In this document: piece after piece, positions 23,660-35,252 of the stretch
Numbering within the stretch: position 1 is the first letter of the stretch
Layout of the letters: the number at the start of each line of letters is the position of its first letter
NCBI GenBank assembly: GCA_032622095.1
Contig: CP136069.1
Location: forward strand, 123,618,126-123,682,125
Length of the DNA stretch: 64,000 nt
Origin: Siphonodentalium dalli
Lineage: Eukaryota > Mollusca > Scaphopoda > Gadilida > Siphonodentaliidae
Direction: 5' to 3'
Program-made: the position numbers and the translations under genes
Notes under the pieces: model-generated
Database searches by the model: none
What the model saw: the letters and a program-made list of their open reading frames with translations, nothing else
What the model was told of the DNA's origin: nothing

Positions 23660-25639
23660 GTTATTTGTGGAAACTTCGTGAAAAGCATTGAAACACTGCT
23701 GAGCGCGAAATTTACCCCCACCAGATCGTCTGTCATCTCACGGCGACGGACGTATCAACAATATTTGTATATCATTGTATCTAATCAGATCCAACGAAAT
23801 TATAGGTATATCAGTGTATCCAATCAGCTCCAATTGGATTACAGCCTCACTTCTCCATATAGTCTCTCTCTCCCTATAAATTGTTTACCTCCTGATAGAA
23901 CTAAACCCTATGTCCACAGCCTCAGTAAAAACTGAGAATATATCCCTCAAGTTTGTGGTGTTTTCATGACTTAAAATAGCGAATTTTTTTTATCCGCCAG
24001 CCGCTTTCTGTAAAGTGTCACATGCTGTCGGAAACCAATGGAGCCTTAAATATAGCATAATGTCGGATAGAATATACCCATTCGGCCACAACATATGTTG
24101 ATATTATAATAATGTATATCAAAGTAATCGTTATGGCAATCGCTTTGCTTAATTATGGGTGTAGTTCTACGCGCTTACATTATTACCCAGCTGTTTTTAT
24201 GAGTAATGCCGAGTCTTGTGTCTGCTGCCATTTTACAGGCGTTTCACTGGAGCGGCTTACGGATACCCAACAACCAGGTACCTATTTCTCGTCTAGGTCC
24301 GATGACGCGAGCACAGTACAAGGGTGATTCTCCCGTAAGTGAGCAAACCCATGTCCTGCGTTATTAGTTCATCCTATGAAAAACAATGGCCACCATATAT
24401 AAAAGTGATGGTAATGATCTTGTAGCTCACGATGCAGGCATTTATTAGAGACATTTCGGGTTTAGTATGGACGTGTGACAAGATATATGCCATGTGTATA
24501 TTACAGGCTACGTACCCCGAAACAGCATGTCCCAAATCAAAGGCATTCAACTTCCCTGATTGTTCCCCTTCGCCACCGAACGATTTATCTTTAAACCAAT
24601 TAATATTCTTGTGCGGAATTTTGCACTGAACGCCATGCAATTCGTATAATTTTTTATAAAATTAAATATTTAGTTAATGGAAAGCATGTGAAGTCTTCCA
24701 AAAGCATGTCCCGTTATATAGAATCATTACCCAAACGCACGATAAAGACGGCTGATATTTTCATCAGAAACATAGCTTGTTCATATCTATGGTTGCATCG
24801 TTGAGTAAATATCCTTTAATGTCTAGAAAAAATAAACCCAGGTTATGTTTCCTTGAATAATTTATCAAAATCAACCTTTGATACTAGAAATCGCTAGCGT
24901 ATGTAACGGTATGTTTATTCAGCGTCATTACACAAACGCAGACCATTTGAATGTTACATGCTGTAGGCGAACGATTAAAAGATTTTTTTCGAAAGCTCAC
25001 AGCGGTTGTTTGTTAATAAACTAATTCATTTTCATAGGTTATGGATATTCAAAATATAAGAGCGCGCTGAAACGAAAATCGTCATTACCTAAACGCGTCA
25101 TTACCCAAACACTCCTTCTGTTTGTGTAATGACGCAATTTTAATTTTGAAATATCCAGAGAAGCAAAAACGATCTAACAAATAAAACATGTTAAGGGATG
25201 ATCTGGGTGTATAGATAAGAAGAACAAATATGACATATGGCATTATGGCTTAGTTTTAGAGCGTTTATATACAATCGGGGGGGGGGGGGGGTGAGTGAAT
25301 GAGTGGTGGGGGGGGGGGGGGGTGAGCCAATGAGTGGTGGTGGTGGTGGTTTCTAAATGGATTGACGTTTACATCAAACAATCTCAGTGAGAAGCAGATG
25401 ACAGTTTGAAAGTCAATTATTTCCGTACTTTTCAACAATCGTTCTGCCTGCGGGGCGATTTCCGGCTCGTGTGTTATTGCAACGGCGTCAAAATACACTA
25501 TTTTGACCATCAGAATATCTCACTGACAATTCTATCTGATTGAGCGCACCGAGAAACCCCTAAATACCAAATTTCAGTTCAATATCTTGAAACATGTAAG
25601 AGAATTAAATCCATCGACAATGTTTTCCACTCTAAATTA
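23660..25639. other. Intronic, no gene seen
   Basis: Contains a stray satellite unit (about 23930-24060) and two 15-base G runs (25277-25291 and 25308-25322). No supported coding. Confidence 0.45.
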
Positions 25640-26830
25640 TCATTGCAATTTGTCCACACCCCAGTTAATATTATTTGTTTAAGACTTCAAGTGGGATAGT
25701 GGGGTCCCCAAAACATAGAAAATTCGCCTTTCGTGTTTGCCAGCCGCTTAATTGCCGTAAATTAAAAAAAATTGCTCCAGGATTTCGGGGGAACCAAACC
25801 ACCCATATCAATTGATAATTCCGTGATATCACTACCTTTCGTTCACACACTCAGCTAAGTATGAAAGCATATACAGGTAACTTCAGTTCATGCTGTGTTC
25901 AAGATATTAAATGGGTTAAGGGTCCCCCCCCCCCAATAGTTAGTGTTCACCTGTTTAATTTGTCAACCGCTTTTTGTAAAGTGACCCAGACATTCAAACA
26001 CCAACACATCCATAAAAGATGTGAATTTCTTGAAATAGCGTCCATTTTTCTACACACTCAGTTAATACTGGGAGCATATTCTTTCAGTTCGCATGGTGTG
26101 TTCAAGACTTCAACTTGAGGTAGTGTGGCATCAAAACAAAGAAAATTCACATTTCGTATTTGCCATCCGCCTTTTGTAAAAATCCATTTCGTTCACACAC
26201 TCAGTTAATAGTGAGCGCATATATAGCTTCAGTTCAGTGCTCAATAATTATGGGTTATGGGTACACAAAACAGTGAGAATTCGCCTTTCTCGTTTGCTAT
26301 AGCCACCTTTTGTAAAGTGTCTCAGACATTCGGAAATCAACCCATCCACTAAAGATGTGCATTTTGTGAATAACCTACCATTTTTCCACACCCTCAGTTA
26401 ATATTGAGAGCATATCCGTTCAATTCGTGGTGTGTTTAAGACTTTAAATGGTGTAGGGTGCTCGAAGAAAATTCAATTATCAGCGACACAGACACAAGCC
26501 ACCCATACAAATTATGTACTATCTGATATCACTACCTTCCAATCATACTCTCTGTTATAGAGAGCACATAGCTTCAGTTCGTATTGTGTTCAAGACGTGA
26601 AATCGGGTTGAGTGTTCTCGAAAAATAGAAAATTCGCTTTTCATATTTGCCACGTTTTGTAAAGTACCACACTATTTCGGCAAGCAACCCATCCATAAAC
26701 ATTGTGTATTTCCTTATATAACTATCCTTTCTACACCCTCAGTTAATAATGAGATCATATTCTTTCAGTTCGTGGTGTGTTCAAGACTTCTAATAGTGTA
26801 TGGGACCTCAAAACATAGAACATATTTGAA
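25640..26830. repeat. Degenerate satellite-like tandem array
   Basis: About six diverged units of 170-200 bp, each with CACACTCAGTTAATA, TTCAGTTCGTGGTGTGTTCA, a GAAAATTCGCCTTTCGT-like box and CCGCCTTTTGTAAAGTG. A stray unit lies at about 23930-24060. Non-coding; frames inside are incidental. Confidence 0.6.
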
Positions 26831-27045
26831 CTAACGGTTACCACCTTGGTCAGACTAGTTTATGATATAGATAATACACTATCCATTGTTTCTATATTTT
26901 GGTAGATTTAGGACTCTAACAATCTCTATGGCAGCAACAATGATTTTGTTCTGTATATGTTAGGCTATATTATGTGTCGTTTAGAACATTACACTTTAGT
27001 TCTACAAAGTCGATATATATTAATATAAAATTACATGCATGTTAT

Positions 27046-28380
27046 AAATAACATGTGTTGTTGTTGTAATTGGGGGTTTGGAAGCATTAGGACATCTTTA
27101 ACCACGCTCGCGATGTCTACAGATCATGAGTTTTTCACATGAATCATGATTTGATGCCCATTAGAATCATTTATTCATTCATTAAGTATGTGGTGTTATC
27201 ATAATATGTATTTTTTGTACCAAAACGTGTATCCAAATCCAATATCTGGAAACCGTTCACAATTTCTGTCAAATTCTTTCTACTTGTGATGTTCAGATAA
27301 TTACAGAGCCATATGAATTATTTAGTTGGTCAAGTGTTGTTTATCTATTATATAGTTTGGAAGATCTGTCTGTGTGTGTATGTGTGTGTGTGTGTTCGAG
27401 ATGGACTCGAAAACGGCCCACCCGATTTCGATGAAACTTCGTATGTGGGGGTATTTTCGGCTGGGAAGTGGCATAGGCCTATTAATTTGCACGTGAGACG
27501 TGACCTTGACCTTGAAATCGGGTCATTTCAAGTCAAACACCCGAATATCACGGTATTTCGATGAAACTTGGTATGTGGGGTACCTTCGGCCGGGGAGTGG
27601 CATAAAGCTATTAATTTGTTCGTGCGACGTGACCTTGAAATCGGGTCATTCAAGGTCAAATGCTCGAATATCACAGGATTTTGATGAAACTTGGTATGTG
27701 GGGGTACTTTCATGGGGGGTCTCATAAGCATATTCATTTGCCCGTGCGATGTGACCTTGAAATCGGGTCAATTCAAGGTCAAATCGCAAATTTTGATGGG
27801 ATTTCGACGAAATTTTATACATTTTTTTGGACGGGTCAATTCGTGACCCCAATCTGACCTTGACCTTCAAAATGATCAATTCAAGGTCAAATCGGGTAAA
27901 ACCGGATGGATTTCGACGGGCACGTTTGTCGGGTACTTTTGTCCGGGCAGTGTTTTGGACTGGTCAAATCGTGACCCCACTTGACCTTGACCTTCAAAAT
28001 GGACAATTCAAGGTCAAAGCCCAGACGAAGTCGGGTCACCTTCTAGTAACATATATTTTGGTACTATAAAATCAAAATCAATGCATGCAGAATTACCTGT
28101 TATCAATAAAATACGTTGTTGTTGTAACTGGGGTCTGGAAGCCTCATCACATCTGTAATCAATTAGGCGGTATCTCTGGACAAAACTTTCAGTTCAAGAT
28201 TCATATTGGGTCCCGTTAATATGAATTAGAAAATGTTTGTAAAGTTGTTATAATAAATATGTATTTTTCCCGACTAAAAACGTGTTTGGGGGAGGGGTAG
28301 CTAAATTCCAGTATCTCACAAACAGTTCAAATTTTCTGTTAACTTCTTTCTTCATATGGTAACTACTTCACCATATGTAC
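27046..28380. repeat. Repeat R flanking the Helitron, two direct copies
   Basis: 27046-27343 and 28110-28380 share GTTGTTGTTGTAA, a CTGGAAGC box, AAACGTGT and TTTCTGTTAACTTCTTTC-like 3' parts. A third copy at 22982-23325 is inverted. The Helitron at 27344 starts exactly at the end of the first copy. Confidence 0.55.
27344..28046 (+). mobile_element. Non-autonomous Helitron with nuclear-receptor-like half-sites
   Basis: Begins TCTATTATATAGTTTGGAAG after an A and ends with a CCCAGACGAAGTCGGG stem, then CACCTTCTAG before a T: the 5'-TC, 3' hairpin and CTAG of Helitrons inserted between A and T without target duplication. It has no transposase, so it depended on another element. It is built from about five units of 100-130 bp, each with TGACCTTGA and most with TCAAGGTCA in the opposite sense; I count ten exact sites. 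Reading frames through it are by-products of the repeats. Confidence 0.75.
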
Positions 28381-28735
28381 TAAATATTTGGTCATTATTG
28401 CAATATCCGTTTGAATGATAATGTTTGAAAAATAATATTTGTGTGAAAAAGAGCGATTTTTCAGCACTTTTTGCATATCAGTTAGAGATATGGTATGATG
28501 TAGTAATTTTAACACCAGCAATGTGGGAAAATAATTTAGGACATAGCCACCACCAATTCCGTTATTTTTCACTATCATTTTCGTCAACTGTATATATTTC
28601 TTCTTCAAATTTTTTTTGTTTCAAATTGTTCTACCGTGGGTCGACCACTTTTGGCGTTTGGCCGCTGCACTAATTGTCCATAACCGTAATCGTGATTTTG
28701 CGAAATGTCTCTATTATAGTGGTCAGACCAGCGTA

Positions 28736-29196
28736 TAGGAATCAGGGAGCTAAATGTGTTCTAGAGTCGGGGAACGAGTACACCGTGGAATGCTAAATGT
28801 GAAGGTAACTGAAGAATGACCTTCGTCTGATACATGCGACACGTTATTAAAGGATGACATCGCGTTTTTTGATTTGTACATCATATCTAAATATTTTAAA
28901 CTGGTGAATGAATGGGGGAATGGATATTTGTGAGCGGGAAATTTATTTAACTAGCTGCTGTAGTTCTGGATTTGTCCACATCAAATTTGGCTGTGGGATA
29001 GCCCTGTCGTACACTTGGGGATTTATTTTAAAAAGTAAACACATGACCTATGATTTTTCGTCCATTTTCGTGATCAACTGGTGTCAATCTAGCCGGGTAA
29101 ACATCACTGATATTGCCTACAGGCTTCAATTCAGTGAATTTGGCCGAAACGTTAACACTGTCGCCTATGGGAAACCATTTAGTTCCGTGATTCCTA
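28736..29196. mobile_element. TA MITE, copy 1
   Basis: 461 bp with 9-bp inverted ends TAGGAATCA / TGATTCCTA flanked by TA on both sides, as in Tc1/mariner-type insertion. Very similar to 34790-35250. The reading frame within is shared by both copies but has no recognisable domain. Confidence 0.65.
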
Positions 29197-29202
29197 TAAG
29201 AA

Positions 29203-31059
29203 AAATTTGAATTTTACGAAATTTCACGTTTCGCCTTGATAAGTTGTTAATTTCATATTTGCTTATTTTCAAATGATAATGACCACATTTTGGACAGATT
29301 TAAAGAAGAAACGCATGGATTCGCCTGTAGATAGTAAAGAAAGTGATAAATCTGGGAGTTTTGCGTGGACATCAGGTACCATTAGGGGGTCAGAGGGTCT
29401 AAAGTCTCACTCCCCACAATTTTGAGGAGTGTTAACCCCCCCCCCCCATTGGGAAAAGGTGGCAGTTGACCTAATTAAGCTTCCGGCACCCAGTAGCCTT
29501 ATTGGGGATCGTAGCCCCGCCCCAAGTGTGGGGGGGGGGGGGGTGATGGCATCATCACTAGAGTTACTGTCGTGCAAGACTGTCATGGCAGGTTTGTTAA
29601 ACAGACAGTATGCCCTGTCATCTGGTCAAATTTCATGCCTGAAGCTTTGTCTGATGTTGTATCATTATGTTTAGATATTTCAATTGACTTATGGTTGCTT
29701 TATATTGCTATTAAAGTATTTTTAATTTAAATTTTCTGTTAATTTTGGTAAATCTTTATTATAATCTTCATTATAAATTGCCAAATTCTGCACGAAAAGG
29801 GTTAAAATTGGACAAGATATCCCTCTCAAAATGTATATTAACATTTCCTCTTCAATTTAGTAATATTATGGTATATAAGGGCATACTTCAGTTATAGTCT
29901 GGCTGTTGAAGGGTTGAACCCGGAAAAAATTCTTAACAAGCTGAATTTGGTGTCATTCGATGCAGGATAACCACCTGGTGAACATATCCAAAATCCGCTA
30001 AAATCCGCCTTGGGGAATTTTTTTTATTCAAGATGGCGTCCAACATGGCCGCTTGAAAGTTGAAAATTTCGAGAAGTCTATTGTTTGACGCACAAAATAA
30101 ACTATGAACCCGTCTTAAAACCAAAATTCATTTTGTTGTGTATACAATATATTTCCAGAGTAAACTATGTAATTTACGGGTAATAAACCTAAACATGGCG
30201 GCCAAAATATCAGCCAAAACCGGAAAATCTGTGTTTTTTCTTTATTTTCCCCACTAATTTTCCACATTATGATTGTATTGACTTTGAATCTTCCACCCAA
30301 ACGAACGATATATTTAGTGAATGTTGAGATTGCTTTCTGGCGATACAGCCACATTCAATCCAGTTCCTGATCAACAGCCGTTGCTCAAATTCGTGCAAAT
30401 CTCCCCACGACAATCCACACAGGCAGTGACACACTTAAGTCCATTTTTTTCCGACAGGAACATTTATTTGTGCTACAAGGATTTCTTGACGACATTTTAC
30501 AATTGCATAGACTGAATTTAAGAAGATTTTATGTTGCCGGTTCTTGGTCAGTCATTATTGGGATAAGTATTGACCCCTGCATTTCCACCCCCCAATATTT
30601 TGGTTCTAGATCTATTTTCCCGAGTTATGCCCAGATTAAAACCTGTAAGTGAACCCTAGGCCAATGCAATAGGCTGCCATAGGAAATCATGGTCATGAAC
30701 TTCGCGTATCATAGATGGTCGAGGGACTCTCCATCCGTGCCCGAGTACATTTGAACGAGAATCTTCGAACCTGCCTAGGCTACTTGTTGGGCTGACGCAG
30801 CCCGATTGCTGATTTATATCGAAACATGTTGCAGCTGAGCGGATGATTCTAATCGTTTCACCAAGCCTGTCTTTCTCTGTCCAAATATCGCTTATGTTGT
30901 GTCACACCTACCCGAAGCATGCAAGTAAATAATATGTTTGGTGACCAATTCACCGCCTTCGTGCACGATATCATATTGATAATGCGCCTTTCCCGTGATG
31001 TAGGAGTAAAACTAGAACATCAGCAACAACTACCTGTGATGTTGATGCTGATTCTATCG
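29203..31059. other. Intronic, no gene seen
   Basis: C and G homopolymers near 29440 and 29530, and an inverted relative of the 51665 repeat at about 29940-30060. The 3' continuation of the unknown-family remnant at 31060 may extend leftward, but I cannot follow it. Confidence 0.4.
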
Positions 31060-33750
31060 CAACTCAAACAATCATTGTGTCTGCGTCAGATGTACTGTGT
31101 GATTAGCGTCCCGTAGCGCCTTGCTGAGTATATGTATAAACTGCTGCTTGTTCGTTTCGTTCGAAAGAATCAGTTATTCCTCTTCCTCACGTAAGTCCAT
31201 CCCGACTATTGATAGAACGCATCATGACTTGCTCAATAACTAGGTCACTGGACAGTCCTGCCCAAAACCTACTACTCCTTCGAATATTATGAACACCATC
31301 CTCTATAAAAACACTTGTATAACCACGGAAATTGTTTGGGTAAGTCAAGCATAATTTGAAAATACAAGCGACATACCTTCGCATAGTGCAGCAAACAAAT
31401 TCAACATTTTCCCAACAACTACTAAATGGAGATTCGAATCTTCTGTTCTCTCAGCTTGAATAAAATCTCTTTAATCATGTCTATATACTCCATTTACTGT
31501 AACCAGTTTGGATGTTCTGGATTTCTCGCCAAGGTATGGCTTGTAATATAACATAATTTCATTCAATGTGAGGAGTTCTATTGAATCGGAAACATCGAAA
31601 CTGTGATGGGCCCATCAAACACTTTTTCATACAGAGTTCACTTCAGCCTGACTAAGCCTCTCCCATTCGAAACTGTCAGTATCAGTTGAATCGATTCCTT
31701 CGATTGTCGATTCTTGGACATTTGATGTCGAAGTTACTTCGAATATTTAACGTTGGAGGAATAATTCAGTATCTGATGCCGCGTTTGACCCCGCGTCATC
31801 GGCTGTCGACTTGGAAATATCATTTGAATCATTAGAGATCAAATCATCTCCAACAGCTTGTTAGTAAGGGCTCCGTCAACAAGGAAATGACATCTGAGTG
31901 CTCGTGAGAATGCCTTCACGGAAAGCATCGTGGCAACAACGTTTGAGCCATAAGCGTTTTCAAGAGCCTCATCTAACCCCGACCCATTCATCGTGGTACC
32001 AATGCTACCCATGAATCTCATCGTCAGATTGAAGACGCCGAGTCTACAAACTATTCCAAGTGACTTGGCTTCAATTATCTCAACCGCTTTGAACCAAAGT
32101 GGCTGGTCAAGCATGGAGTCACAATTCCCAACTGTGTCGCGTGATTCTGAATATACATCAAAGTGGACAATAAACAAGACTCATCTGATGGGTTGAGGTT
32201 TTATTATCGGTAGAAAAAGAACTTCTGACTTTCTGAAGGTTCTGAGCTGTTTGAAGAAAAGATGTGTTCCATGAATCCAGACCAGTTCGGTATATGTTTC
32301 ATTGCTCGATTTGGAAGCCAACCGCAATGCCATAACAAACCAGTGTTCAAACCTGGAGGCAGTGTGTATGGGTTTTGTAACCCAAGTATGGGTCGATACT
32401 TTATTGTTTGTAATCCCAGCTTTGTAGGTTTCAAATAGTGTATGATAGACACAGCCTTGTCTTCGATCAGATCTTCAACCATAAAACTTTTTTGACGAGT
32501 GATCACTGTTGATTTAGGTGTAAGCCGGGTGTAGTCCTTCGGAGATGAAACTGCGATTATCCCCATACCATGAAATGAACGTTTACCATCAATAGTAGTG
32601 ACGTTATGGGCGATGTTATCTGCTACCCACTGAGTAAAGGTACCTGGAAAATACTCCACTAGTGTACTTTCAAGACTTTCCACCTGGATCACTGATTGCT
32701 TGTACCTGCTTACTTCGTCGTAAGTAATTGAAAACCCCAATTTAGACAGAGTTCATCAACAAGCCACCTTGGCCCGAACACGTGATCAATTTCAACCCAA
32801 TACCAAAAAGGGTAGTGGTGATAACAGATCGGGACCTCGCATATTGCACGATACTGTGACCAATGCTATAATATTGCTATTCTGTTTGATTTCAGATCAG
32901 ATGGAATTAGTATCTCCAGAAACATTTGTAAATGGCGTGGAGTCAATTTATTTATGTTATCAATATTTCCTATCTCCTCGGTGAGGTGGTAGGTTTTCTT
33001 ACCCTATGGCATTTCCCGCAACTTTGCCCTAATCATATTCGCGGCCGTCACAACAACTCTATCTGCCTCCTCTGTGTTTCACTTTCTTATATACGCATAC
33101 CACTTGTCATTTATCAAGTACTTGGTCATATATTTGAAGCAAATGACGTTGCTACGCCCATCGACTTCAGCAAAAAATATATACTCCCCATACCGTTCAA
33201 GGCGTTTTATTGAATATGATTCTGACCCAATTGCTAGCTCTACCATAGCGATATATAACTCGGACAGAGTATACAGTTCTGTACCATCCCAGACATACAC
33301 ATAACTAATCAAATGAGCGTTGCATTTCGACACTTGGTGTTCTGTCCTGTGTTTTTCTCTCAAGATGGATCCTCATTTATTTCTCCCAATAACACGGAGA
33401 AACAAGATGCATGATATACGGCTACTGCAGCAACGAGATCAATGCAACATAGAATGCATTTCTGAACGTTCAATGCCCACGAATCCTCTCTTATTTGGCA
33501 ATGTTCTAAAACTTTGTCTCTAATAGGGAGAGTTGCTACTGTAAGAACTTGCCTTCTATCGGGATGACGGGAATCTGATATCCCACCCTTTCAACATATG
33601 AAACAGTCTTCTTTGAAATTAAATGGGTCTTGTTTAGACCTCCATTTCTTAGAGAGCGGAACTGTATCCATACAATCAGGTTTGCCACTGAAGGTTCTTT
33701 TCCTATAGTGAATTCACGCCTAGTCTTTATGGACCAAGACCGTATCAATG
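31060..33750 (-). pseudogene. Decayed gene of an uncharacterised multicopy animal family
   Basis: A run of minus-strand coding pieces in consistent N-to-C order: about 33750-33536; 33363-33079 (LYTLSELYIAMVEL, FFAEVDGRSNVICF, LINDKWY); 32740-32204 (FTQWVADNIAHNVTTIDG, FHGMGIIAVSSP, LLWHCGWLPNR); 32177-31839 (LGVFNLTMRFMGSIG, AFSRALRCHFLVDGALT); and 31384-31187 (RRSSRFWAGLSSDLVIEQ, then DGLT and further matching sequence). From memory these strings match large, uncharacterised proteins present in many copies in cnidarian, molluscan and amphioxus genomes, perhaps transposon-linked; I cannot name a function or an accepted family. The frame is interrupted in several places, so the copy is probably dead. 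It lies wholly in intron 3 of the lectin gene. Confidence 0.5.
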
Positions 33751-34789
33751 GGTATGGTCATTTGTTGCCTATTTAAATATCCAGACAAGTGGTTATATAT
33801 ATATATCCTCGCTTATCAGAGAGGTCAATCAAAGTCTTGAATCCTTTGCCATAACTTTTACCAATGGATTTCCCTTAGTGTCCACATTACATTAACTCAT
33901 GCTATGAAAGGATAAGTCGCACAGGTCCTCTTGAAAGTTGCTGGCCCCTTAATACGGGGTTGGTTCTGCCATTGCCGAACACGTACCGAGACTCGAGACT
34001 AATATGAGAATAAAACAAAACTCAACCAAGAACAATGCAGTTTGAATGTACAATAAGCCTTCTGCGTATGTTGGGACCGTTAGGTTTCAGCAGAAGGCGA
34101 AAGATAAACACAATGTCACACAAAATACCTATCAAAACAACTATATCAAGACATTATTTGCCACTACACACTTGAAGAAACAATCGCTACGTTATATTTG
34201 ATAGTTATATTACTTAAATCATTAAATTTATCGTCTTGAATGCATTAAAGAGCATTCAACGTGAGTCCATATTTATGTAAATATATTATCTAATGACCTT
34301 GGAATTATATAATCGTTCATTGTATATAAATATATGTACTAAAAACAACTTTTATGTAGATCACTTAGTGCATATACAGAGTCCCGTAGTCACTATTACC
34401 TTCATAAATTACGTCAGACACCTCCCCTATTCAGTGTGCTGTGGAAAAGTTTCCCCAAAGCGGATTTTAGCGGATTTTGGATATGCTATACATGAAGGTC
34501 TCCTCTTTCCAACGATACCAAATTTAGCTTGTTAAGAATTTTTTCCGGGTAGGTCCTATATTTCAGCTCCGACGGCCAGACTATTATACGAGATGCATCA
34601 GCTAGTAAAATTGAAATAAAAATCTAATTTTTTTGGCTTTATTTTGATGATTGACACAAATTTTCAGGATGCCTCATATTGAAAAAATAAACCACTACTG
34701 CCCGATATAATCCATTTTTGGTTTCAGTAAGGTCTATATTTAGATAAAATACTATAAGAAACGCTGTCTTTTACACATATACATATATA
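33751..34789. other. Intronic, no gene seen
   Basis: AT-rich. 34440-34555 resembles the 51665 repeat (GCGGATTTTAGCGGATTTTG). Nothing else supported. Confidence 0.4.
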
Positions 34790-35250
34790 TAGGAATCAGG
34801 GAGCTAAATGTGTTCTAGAGTCAGGGAAAGAGTACACCGTGTAATTCTAAATGTGAAGGTAACTGAAGAATGACCTTCACCTGATACATGCGACACGTTA
34901 TTAAAGGATGACATCGCGTTTATTTGATTTGTACATCATATCTAAATATTTTAAACTGGTGAATGAATGGGGAATGGATTTTTGTGAGCGGGAAATTTAT
35001 TTAACTAGCTGCTGTAGTTCTGGATTTGTCCACATCAAATTTGGCTGTGGGATAGCCCTGTCGTACACTTGGGGATTTATTTTAAAAAGTAAACACATGA
35101 CCTATGATTTTTCGTCCATTTTCGTGATCAACTGGTGTCAATCTAGCCGGGTAAACATCACTGATATGGCCTACAGGCTTCAATTCAGTGAATTTGGCCG
35201 AAACGTTAACACTGTCGCCTATGGGAAACCATTTAGTTCCGTGATTCCTA
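34790..35250. mobile_element. TA MITE, copy 2
   Basis: Same ends and target as the copy at 28736 and nearly the same interior, so both inserted recently by family standards. No transposase. Confidence 0.65.
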
Positions 35251-35252
35251 TA

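Noticed and set aside
28908-29210. 100-codon frame shared with 34908-35273
   Set aside because: Shared because both are copies of one MITE; no domain and the 5' part differs.
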